From: Takakia lepidozioides | Taxonomy: Eukaryota; Streptophyta; Takakiopsida; Takakiales; Takakiaceae | Assembly: GCA_030704615.1 (NCBI GenBank) | Contig: CM060732.1 | Coordinates: 82,917,171 to 82,981,170 of the forward strand | DNA length: 64,000 nt | Direction: 5' to 3' | Shown: in pieces, positions 21,596 through 31,140 of the stretch | Position numbering within the stretch: position 1 is the stretch's first letter | How the letters are laid out: each line of letters begins with the position of its first letter | Translations under genes and position numbers: made by a program | The notes under the pieces: model-generated | Told to the model about the DNA's origin: nothing | Databases searched by the model: none | Seen by the model: the letters and a program-made list of their open reading frames with translations, nothing else

Positions 21596-23635
21596 TAGAG
21601 GGTGAGATTTACGGCAGTTACGTCATTTTGCACATACATGTGACCGGTTAGCATGCACTCAACAAGTAGTCCATGGCTTACTAGGATCAGTAGGATGAGT
21701 TACTGGAACACCATAACAGTCGATCAGACCTTCTTTAAACTCCCAATTTCCACCTCTCACTGATTGTTTGCTCGTTGTATACACCTTCTCCACACACTAT
21801 TCTTGATTCTCATGGTTCCCCATTATGCTTTGCGTGATAATCGTGGAAAATTAATTCAAGGTTTGATCTATTAGTGAGGCGTGACCAGTTGAGTTTATAA
21901 GTTTTCTAACATATTTTCTCTTCTCACTCAAAAAGCTCTATTGCATCATCCTCTCTTCTCCTCAGTTGCAGATTTATCCAAGTGGGTTTGGAAGAGTCCC
22001 CTTTGGTTGCTGGTTAAGGTTGTATTTTCTCTAGTCATTTTGCATGTCCACTAACTTCATTTTATTTTGTGTTGATCTTCTTGCCAGATCTCTCAACGGT
22101 ATTCATCTCTTTGCTGAGTGGCTTGGGGATTATTTTTGTCAAACTCTCATTTGGTTGCGAATATTTCCTAGTCTCATTCAGGTCACATCTGATCAATCTT
22201 CTCTATATATTGGTTGTTTGGTTCTATGTGTAATGATTGGCTCGTTTCTTGGCGACCAATGGTTTTTTGCAAAGATCTCTTTTGGTTATAGGGATTATCA
22301 TGATGTTGCTAACGCTATTAGTGGTAATTTAGAAATTGCATTTTTTTTCCCCATCTCTTTTGGGATACGAGAGGTCCACGCTTCCGTATTCATTTCTGGG
22401 TCTAAGCACAATAGGGTCGACCCACATTTGTCTCATGCCAATGATTTAAATGACAACTATTCAAAATATTAGACATTGGCAAAATTGCCATGTGCAGAAG
22501 TTGGGCAAAATGACGTGTTATTCGTTGGATGGATAGAGGTGTGCGCAAACGTATTTCTTTTCCGACAATGGAAGGTGCTTTCCATGTAGGTGCCCACATC
22601 CATGTATTTGACTGCGAGGGAGACAAGCTCCAATGTGGCTATAGCAGCGAAGGAGGGAGGGGGCTAACAGTAATGGCAGTTTACATTTAGGGGAATGGCA
22701 AGAACAACTAGTACACACAACTGATTGCCCAACCACAAAGATAACACAAAGAGATGTGTTTCAACATGTCAACGTTGTAAAGAGATGTAAAATCTTTATT
22801 TTATATGGTTGTGGATTCGGACATGGATGTCTGGAAGTATCACAACTGTAACCATGGTTGTCTTCTTCTTTTAGTACTTTTGACTTGTACTTAGTTCGAA
22901 CACGGGTGGTTGAAGTTGGGCTCTCTTCTTCTTTTTGTCTGGACTTGTTAGTATGAACATGCAATGTGGCTAGAGCTGCAGTTCAATTTAATTGAACATG
23001 GATGGGTTGGAGCTGTCACAATATTTTTTTATTTGACGTGTAACCAGTAAGCACCATTGTGTATTTGCTATGTAAATTATTTTTAGAGTGATAGATTTTG
23101 TGGATATGATGTTTAGAGGCCAAAGCCAATTGGGAATGATCCTAAGATGACAACATTCACGGCTGTGCACCTTGAGAGTGGATTGAAGATTGCCGTGGAT
23201 ATGGCTATGGAGAGGTTGCAATATGAGGGGATGATGGTGAGTCAAAGAGACAGAGAGTACTTGGATTGTGTGCAGAATGCAAGGAGAGTGAGAGTAGTGG
23301 TAGATATGTGGATTTCTGCCTCATTTTTGCCAAACGTGGAAAAGAGAGGTACGAAAATTGACTGGAAAAGTGAACCACACCTACTGTGAGACATGGACAA
23401 CCCAAAGATGCGATAAGCTCACCACACAGATCAAGAGGTTTTTGAAGGATGAAATAGTGTCGTCATAATATGCTTGCAATTGGCTGCCCTAAAGAGCCAC
23501 AATTGTTTTCCTTGGCTAATACGTTGGGAAGCAACATTGACTTTGAGGCAGGGTCGTCATGCAATAACTAATGTAGACCGGGCTAGTTTGAAGGATGTCA
23601 AGTTTGTGAAGAGGTGACACAAAGGCGGTTGCAAC
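21596..23635. other. No recognisable gene; LINE-A 5' flank and unassigned DNA
   Basis: It probably begins with LINE-A 5' untranslated DNA. An open plus frame at 22044-22472 is Phe/Leu-rich and has no recognisable motif. Another at about 23147-23389 (IAVDMAMERLQYEG, REYLDCVQNARRVRVVVDMW) looks more protein-like, but I cannot name it. No repeat ends were found. Confidence 0.4.
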
Positions 23636-23648
23636 TTGACGCACAAGT
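23636..23648 (+). repeat. 13-bp direct repeat left of the Mutator-like element
   Basis: TTGACGCACAAGT occurs here and again at 35257-35269, outside both inverted ends of the element. It is not immediately next to the inverted repeats (29 bp and 13 bp away). It could be an unusual target duplication with eroded ends, or a pre-existing repeat. Confidence 0.5.
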
Positions 23649-23677
23649 AGGGATGCCTCGGTGTGAGCCTGGTCACG

Positions 23678-23720
23678 TGAGCGCGTGAGCGCAACTGCGC
23701 TCACGCCACGTCACCTTGCG
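23678..23720 (+). repeat. MULE left terminal inverted repeat (core)
   Basis: It begins TGAGCGCGTGAGCG and then runs into GCGCTCACGCCACGTCACC. The 14-bp start is perfectly inverted at the right end and the following part is inverted with small differences. Confidence 0.65.
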
Positions 23721-23859
23721 CCAATGCCAGGTCACGGGGCTCACTCCACGTCATCACACGTGAAGGCCGCGTCACCATGCGCCCAGAAAGAAGTGGAGTG
23801 TATTCCCGCGGATTGGCACCCTTTACCGCGGAAACAAGCTGGACGACATAATAAAAGGC

Positions 23860-24190
23860 ATTGAATAAAGGATGGATGAATGTACAGTTGGATGATAAAC
23901 AGATGGATGAGTGTGAAAATGAATGTAGATGGATGAATGAGGGATGGATAAGAGTAAAATGGATGAATGTATAATGGATGTTGAGCAATGACAGGAAGAT
24001 GCATGACCAAAACTTTTGACGAATGCACAACGTATATGAAATGAGTGTGGAAGGTTTGTGGGGTGGATTAAAGAGTACACAGGATGAATGTACAATGGAT
24101 GTTGAACAAAGGAAAACATTCATGAATGGAACACGCATGAATACACTGTAGATGAATGCACAATGGATATAAGAAGAGTCAGGGAGGTTT
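23860..24190 (+). repeat. GGATGAATG-rich degenerate tandem repeat
   Basis: Words such as GGATGAATGTA, ATGGATGTTGA(G/A)CAA and GGAGGTTTGTG recur within about 330 bp, just inside the left MULE end. A longer period of about 130-190 bp is also visible (AATGGATGTTGAGCAA near 23970 and AATGGATGTTGAACAA near 24092). It reads as non-coding. Confidence 0.6.
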
Positions 24191-26664
24191 GTGAGATGGA
24201 TTCATACATATTGCAATTTAAATGAAAGTTGATTCTGTGATTATTATTTGTTCTAAAGGAACAACTACGGTGGAGGAAGGGGATTCAACGTTTTCCAGAT
24301 AGTATGAAAATGAATATTAAAAGAATATAGTTCAGTCTGACTCAGAGTCAGTACAATGTATCCCCGCTTCCTCTGCATCTAAGTTTAAGTATTTTAGAAC
24401 ACCGGATCCACGCTGGATACACCTACGGCTGGGCAGTAAAAAGTCAGGGGATAGGGACTCGGCCGCGTGAAGTGCCATTGCTTCGGCATAAACATGAAGC
24501 AGAAAATTGGAAAGGGGGCTGTCGAAAACAGACTCGCCAGAAATGACTGTATCTCCTGAAGATCCACCGCTGCCTTTCCTGAAAGATAGCCTAAAAAAGT
24601 TATTACTGTAACTTTGATGTTATTGAGAAATTGAGTATGGCTCCCAAAGAGGGTTTAGCACTTACTCACATGAAAAGTCGTTGTCGACCTGCTTATCTTT
24701 GGGATCGTCATCATTTCGAATTTGAATCCGATCAGTCTGTGTGCCTGAAGTGGAGCCAGACAAAAGGGGGAAGAGCACTGTGTTGTAGAGGTCAGAATCA
24801 CCCTCCATGCCAAAAAGGCTTCTTCCGCCTGCCTTGCATGCATGGTAAGTTGCTCCTGCACCAGACAGGAGGACATGAACAGTTTGGTGGGGGGGGACTT
24901 AAGCAAATGAAACTGTTGAAAGAAAACCAATTCGGAAGGAAAAGAACGAACCTGTGGACACAGAAAGATCGACCACCCGTGCAGAGTGGTGGCTGCATGA
25001 CTCCAGCAGTATTTGCATGAACGCTGGGGACTTTTCCTTTGCACCTCTCTAGGGAGTGCCATCTAGTCTCTTCAGAGTCTGACTGGACTGCATGAAGTTG
25101 TACAAAATGTCATCGACATGGGGCTCATAGGGGGGGTTGACGAAACAACCCTGGTCAGAAATCTCAAAGCTGCGGATGGAGGATGGTGTCTTGGAGGTGC
25201 GAATCCTGCGCAGGCAGATAGCCTCGAACATCCTCGTCTGCCAAAGATAGCAGGTTAGTGTGATAAATACAATCTATAGTGGAAGTGTGTACATCGGCTA
25301 TTCAGAACTCAGACACAAAAAAATCATTTTGATCACAAATCGGTGATGATCGGTGTCGATCATAACAAATTCTACTAGAGTGGAGCTGCAGAGAACATTG
25401 AAACTCATCATGAATGCACAAGCAGAAGGGAGACGGCATACCAGCTGACCAGAGAAACCCCCTTTCACAAGGTAGAGGCTTTTCACACAATTTCATGTGC
25501 GCAAAACTTCAAACCTTGAAGACTTGAGGTATGATGCCAATGCTCGACGACTATCATTGTCACATGACTGAAAAAGCAGAAGTGTCCCTGCATCAGAGAG
25601 GAAGTTATTACAGAACCCGAACACCCAACTCCAGTAGTTGTCCTCGAATTTGTTCCAGCCTGGCGTCTTGCCCTTTGGAAGAACTTCTGGCACAGCCTGG
25701 CCATCCGGGATGTCGAGAATGATGCACACCGCACACGAAGGTGGGACCTGTGCTCACCTGCAACAAACATGTTTTTTATAAGAACGATGGCAAGAATGTT
25801 TTCAAAGAACGAGACTGAAATACTGCCAACGAAACTTTCAGAGAAAAAGGAAAGAAACTGGAATTCTCACCAGATTGAGGAATGAGATTATATTGTCCCA
25901 GGTAGGCGAAGGCACCCCAGTGTATCCTCTCTTTTCGACTCTGCATCATCGACAGCCAACCCTCATTAACAATTTTCATCTCTCCTGCCGAATCAAAACA
26001 GGAAGGGTGTGGCTTGGCATCGAACACGCACTGAACTGTGCGGGTATATCTTCCAGCAGTAAAGTCTTGCCCACTCTCCATCTCCTTTTCTTTCTCCTTC
26101 CCCTTGTCATTTTCCTTCTCTTTGGACTTGTCTTTGTCATTTTGCTTTGCTGGTGAGATGGCTATGACATCAACAGCCTTGTCTTTTGGTTTGCCGCCCG
26201 CCTTCTTTCCCTTCTGCGGCGTTCCCCGAGCATCAGGCTCCTTGGCAGCCAATGTTGCTATGTTTCGTTGGTACTCTTCGTCAGTCAAAGGCGCCAGCAT
26301 CTCAGCGTTATTGTTCAAGTATCTCATATGTTGTTCTTGAAAGGTCGTGTGCTCCGGTGGGCAGTCAAGGTACCACCCACAGTCTCTGAAGTGAGAAGGA
26401 CTCCAGTCCTTCAATATCCCTGCAGTATACATGGTTGGATCATTTGCAGGGTCCGACCACATGTCAAGATAGTCTGGAATTCCGCTCAGGTGATTTCCTT
26501 CCATAAGCACATATTTCGTGTACGTGAAAAAAAGGAGATAAATCCCAACCCACCAAAGCGCTCAGTGAGTAAGATGCAAATAAAACAGAATGAAAAAAAC
26601 ATAGAATGAAATGGCTCTGAGAACTGCTCCAAGGACCTTTCAGGACCATACGACTGCTCTAGAT

Positions 26665-27411
26665 GTGAATGTCGTCAACGCCATTCAAAACATTCCATTC
26701 AATGATACTGTAAATACACCCTAATCCACGTGAATGCAAACTATCATTTTGGAATGACACAGACATAGAAGTGAATGTCGTCAACGACATTCACTTTGGA
26801 TTTGTGAATACACTCCTAATCAAAGCCTAATTATTCCTCAAATGAAGCAAAATCAAAGGATGGAAATCATAAACTCGAGTAAGGAACCCTCCCGGAAACT
26901 CAATGCACATTCATAACGAACATATCACTGAGGACCTCACAACAACACTGTATGTGAATGACGTCAACGCCATTCACAAAAATACCAACAAGGAACCAAT
27001 TACTTAGCTCCCAATCCATGTAAATTCAAATTGTCGCTGGTGAATAATACAGACACAGAAGTGAATGTCGTCAACAACATTCACTTTGGATTTCTCATAA
27101 CACAGCTTATCAAGCCTCCAGATTCCTCGCAAGAGGCAAAAACAATGCAGAACAACTGAATGTCTGCATTGACATTCAACAAAATGAAGTGAGGAACCCT
27201 CACTGTAAACTCTATGGACATTACAAAAATTTACATAACTCTGAGGACCTCTCAACAACTCCGGATGTGAATGTCGTCAACGCCATTCAGGGACATTATC
27301 AATTCTAATCAGGGACACTATAAATACACCCTTAGATCCTAACCAGGTGAATTCATATACTCGCTTAAGAATGACTCAGACAAAGAAGTGAATGTCGTCA
27401 ACGACATTCAA
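26665..27411 (+). repeat. Array of seven 24-bp near-palindromes in an intron of the ParB/methyltransferase gene
   Basis: Sites start at 26665, 26771, 26954, 27061, 27156, 27267 and 27388. The best copy (26771) has perfect 11-bp arms, GTGAATGTCGT and ACGACATTCAC, around a central CA. The others differ at a few positions; the 27156 copy is the weakest. Spacing is 95-121 bp, with one gap of 183. All lie in the intron between 27491 and about 26530, and all have the same orientation. Confidence 0.85.
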
Positions 27412-29279
27412 TCTGGATCTATGATTGCAATCCTTATGAAACCACATTTTTTCCCAAAAAAAGCAGTAGAGTTTCCAGTATGACATTGCACCTGTACACA
27501 ACTCGCATCATGGCCCACTCTCCTCCAACCTGACTGTCAAAGTCGTTGGACCGTAAAATGTTACCATCTTTGGAGAACTCCCGGAAAAAACAGTATCTCC
27601 AGGTGAGACCTCTCCACTTCCTTATGTATGCCTCCAATGACATTTGGGGAGGGGAAACAATCGAAATGTTCAGGTCCTTCAAAGTTTGATCCAGCACAAT
27701 GACGGCGCGCTTTTCGAGCTGCAAATTGTATATTTGTCAGAATTGCAAATAAGATACTCATCACATACTTGAAGAAAAGAAAACGGCATATTTGAATACA
27801 CACTTGACTCCAAAATGTAGCCTTGTGGAGCCAGTTATCAAACACCAAATCACTGATTCCTTCCACCTTTGTGCCAGGCTGTATGGTGCTCTTTGGGAAC
27901 TGATTCAAGTCCTTACTGTTTGATCTGAATTCCATATCTCCAGCCACCTTATTTTTGTTTGTGGGTCGACCATCGATATGGCCAGCCGGTGCAATTTCTC
28001 CTGCTGCATCTCCGGATGCACATGCTTGTCATAGTGTGTTTTGATCTGCTGAAGGAACTCAGAACCAAGTCCAGGATCTACTATTCTAAGCTGCTTTCCG
28101 AAGGCGGACATCAATTTGGTTCTTCGCATTTCAAACTCCTTTTTTATTGCAGCTTCCACACCCTTTGATGTCCTTAGTTCCTCTGGTGTAGTGCGGTAAT
28201 ATTCGGATTTTCCCTTCTCAGCTGCCTCTGCCAGTTCTTGCTGCATTGATTCAAGTAGTGATTAGCACCGAAGGGACTACAAACATGTATTCGAAAAGTA
28301 AACTGAGTACAGACTCGGGCTTACCGCATACATGTACTCCAGAAACGCCTCTCGTGTCAAAGAATACCAAGTGCCTGCAGCTCTTCATGTTTCGCACTTC
28401 TTGATTATATTGGGTGGGAGTACTGTCCGAAAATCATCCAGCTTCATCAGACCAATCATCTGAATTCGGAATAGTGTGTGGACCAAGCTTGTTGTCACAT
28501 GCGATTTCTCTGTCGATCTGTAAAAACATTGCAAACATTGCATTCCTTAACACTGTTTTTTGGGGATTAATAAGACACTACAGAGGGAATGAAATCTCCT
28601 GGATGACTTACTTGTTCACGTCGTGCATAGCTGTAAGAAGCCTAACGATGTCGTTTCCAGGATCCAAAACCATTGCCTCCACAACAACATGCTTGTCTTT
28701 GTCTTTCGCATGGTGTTTCTGAATGTATCCCATCCATGCCATCGGTGGTTGTCGTCCCAGACGTAGAACATGTGGTTGCAGAATTGCTAGGTGTTCTTTC
28801 CCATCATGAGGCCCAGCTCGAACTCCTCATTGGCATCTTTCCAGCACTCATCCCAGTTATCACTGATCTCTGGAGACACTAATGTGCTTTTCCCATTTAT
28901 ATCCGTCAGTGACACATAAAAAACTTGTGCACCAAGTCTATATCCATGCACAAAATCACTCTCCAATTTTGTTATGTCATGGGAAAGAGGTGGACGCACA
29001 ACAGGCATAGATATCATCCGGCACAGAGGGATGTCCAGACGCCCACCAGATACGAGCATGTCCCTTATAACCTCCTGAGAGTTTACCTTCTGGAATGACA
29101 TGAGTTCTTTCACCTTGTCAAGGTAGTGCACTTCAGATTCATCTACTTCATCTGTATTCTCTGAGCTTTTTCCGGACTCGTCCCCATCTCCAGATCCTTT
29201 CCCCTCTGATCCTGTAGGCTTCGACCTCACAGTTTTCTGCACGATGCCATTCAATTCTGACTGAGTAATTTTGCAAATA

Positions 29280-29918
29280 GTGAACGACGGTAACGACCAT
29301 CACTCTGTCTCCAAGAAACTCACTATGAATGGTGTGAAACAATTCAGCACAATCTACACAAGCAAAGTTGATCCTGCCGTATTCAAAACAAAAGCGAGAG
29401 CGATAGCGAACGGCGTTAACGACAATCACAAAAGATAAGGACCTGCCGGATCGGTGTTGTGTAATGACATCTATGTGTAAGTGATTGGCGGCAACGACAT
29501 TCAGTATAGTTTAGGGCAGACAGTAAGTGCAGATTATTCAGATTGACTCCATTGTGATTATCGTCGCCAGCATGGGAAGAGGAAGGACTGCTTGAAAGGC
29601 AATCAGACAGACTGTATGATCTGAACAACAATGATTGATGGTATGCCGACCCTCACTCTCTCTTCAAACACATAGGTACATAAATCTCATGAGGAGAATC
29701 GAATGGCGTTAACGACGCTCGCAATTCAGTAGACTTCAATCACATGTTCCTGCTAAAGAAGGGAAGAGGAAGGACTGCTTGAAAGGCAATCAAACAGACT
29801 GTATGATCTGAACAACAGTGAATGACGATACCGTCAGTCACCCACTCATTGTGCGGTAAACCCTTAGCAGAGGAGTAGAAAGCAAATCACCGTTGTGATG
29901 GTCGGTAGCGACAATCCC
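29280..29918 (+). repeat. Second array of related 24-bp motifs in the first intron of the same gene
   Basis: Related, more degenerate sites start at 29280, 29406, 29481, 29633, 29699, 29818 and 29895, with a weak one near 29554. They share a core like CG(G/T)(T/C/G)AACGAC, for instance GGCGTTAACGAC at 29412 and 29702. Spacing is about 65-125 bp. A 57-bp stretch between two sites (29576-29632) is duplicated at 29762-29818, so part of the array grew by duplication. All lie in the intron 29987-29261. Confidence 0.75.
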
Positions 29919-30383
29919 TGTCTGGGACATTCCACTCAATCTCTACGCATATTTTCAACAATGAAATGTAAGTTAGAGAAAACTTACTGGCGCCTTCTTA
30001 GGTTTTGAAATTGGATCCCCTTCTGCAGCTTTCCTCTTCCCTCTCACATCTGCTGGAATTTTTGTTTGCTTTAGGGTTTCTGGACCTTCTCCCGGTTCGG
30101 CGTTCCTCGTGCTTCCACCTCCTTCAGTGTCCCTGCAAGTCATCTCTGCATCCATAGGCTGGCGCACTCTTATCGCCGACTGTGTCACAGCCGCTGCCTC
30201 AGTCTCCGTCTGCTCTTGTGAATCAGTCTCCGCGTTCACCTGCTGCCTTGGCCCTGTGTTCTCCAACAAACGACGCCTCGTCATTTGCTCTCTTGCTCTG
30301 CGTCTCTCTCTAAGGGAAGCAAAATAAAGAGACTTTCTTCTCTTTCGTATTGTAGAAAGAACCCTCTCCAGCTTGACTACCAC

Positions 30384-31140
30384 TCTCTCTCTAAGTGCGA
30401 AAATTAGAAAAACGCAGTGACTCCCGATTTCTTGCGGGATTGCCTGCGTTGTTGCTTGTCTCTAGAAGCATCGGATTCCCTCTCGCGTGACCGTTACACA
30501 TAGTCGTTCCTTTATTAGTGCACATGCCAGCAATTGGTGTACAGCTGTTCGTATTCAGTTATGGATGTCTGACGTGTGTCGCCCAAAATAAACGGCGTGT
30601 TCTTTATTAGAACGGTTTCAATATTTAAAAATAACAGCGAATCCCAGAAATCTTGGCGCACAGTCTTACACAAATAAATGTAAATGAACGAGAGTTTGAT
30701 GACAAATTTTGGAATATCATACACGGTCATCCTTGTTAGCCAAACCCCTCATTCGTTTCACATTTGGAACTTTCCAGGTGCGCATGATCATTGGTAGTAG
30801 TATAATGATACATTTACTTAATCTGCAATCCCATCCTCAGATCATGTGGCATGCTTCCAGGAAGTCGGCTTTGTTATTGGGTTTATTGATGAGATTCTGA
30901 TTAACGGTTTAACAGCTGCCGACACTGCTCCCAGGGATACTCTGACCACTGGGCCCACAAGAAAAGTAATTAAAATGGACGGCTGCATATCTGGAAAGAA
31001 TAACATAATATGCACAGTCGTTGTCTGAGCTTCCTCCGCCATATTCTCTGCTCATTCTTCAACTGTGTTCTGGAGACATCAGTAAACCGATTTACACTAG
31101 ATCTGCGATAACAAGGTATAAACGTACGCGAGGAAGGAAG
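30384..31140. promoter_or_regulatory. Shared start region of the two divergent MULE genes
   Basis: These 757 bp separate the ATG of the ParB/methyltransferase gene (30383, minus) from the ATG of the transposase (31141, plus). The layout implies a bidirectional promoter, or two back-to-back promoters. AT-rich parts such as 30600-30720 are present, but I cannot pick a TATA box with confidence. Confidence 0.5.

Larger units (their letters stand above)
24662..30383 (-). pseudogene. MULE-borne ParB-like / DNA methyltransferase-like fusion gene
   Basis: Exons on the minus strand: 30383-29988 (basic start, MVVKLERVLSTIRKRRKS), 29260-28612, 28517-28325, 28240-27804, 27718-27492, about 26530-25870, about 25750-25442, 25237-24952 and 24855-24662. 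Most joins keep phase. Exon 2 carries a ParB-like domain: LDIPLCRMISMPVVRPPL, then MFYVWDDNHR, matching the ParB box GxHR, then a helical part (IVRLLTAMHDVNK). A Lys/Glu-rich linker follows. The C-terminal part is a permuted methyltransferase: ILDIPDG in the motif IV place, then LSDAGTLLLFQS. Later come NPPYEPHVDDILYNF and motif I, VVDLSVSTG spliced to ATYHACKAGGR, then FGMEGD, ending at TAA 24664. Motif IV is DIPD rather than (D/S/N)PP(Y/F/W), so activity is doubtful. In-frame stops stand at 28787, 28385, 25493 and 25049; frame changes occur near 28750 and 27935. The join into the 25.75-kb exon is unsettled. Confidence 0.7.

Noticed and set aside
22044-22472. 142-codon plus-strand open frame rich in Phe, Ile and Leu
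   Set aside because: No recognisable family or splice context; the AT-rich base composition explains the residues.
25776-26510. Ulp1/SUMO-protease gene, a common second gene of plant MULEs
   Set aside because: No His-Asp-Cys protease signature is present; the motifs fit a ParB-plus-methyltransferase protein instead.
26665-27411. CRISPR-like look of the regularly spaced 24-bp repeats
   Set aside because: The host is a plant, the repeats are degenerate, the spacing is irregular (95-183 bp) and there are no cas genes. They lie inside introns.
28787-28789. UAG/UGA codons read through or reassigned in the ParB/methyltransferase gene
   Set aside because: The neighbouring host genes use all three stop codons normally, and the gene also has frame changes, so decay is the simpler reading.
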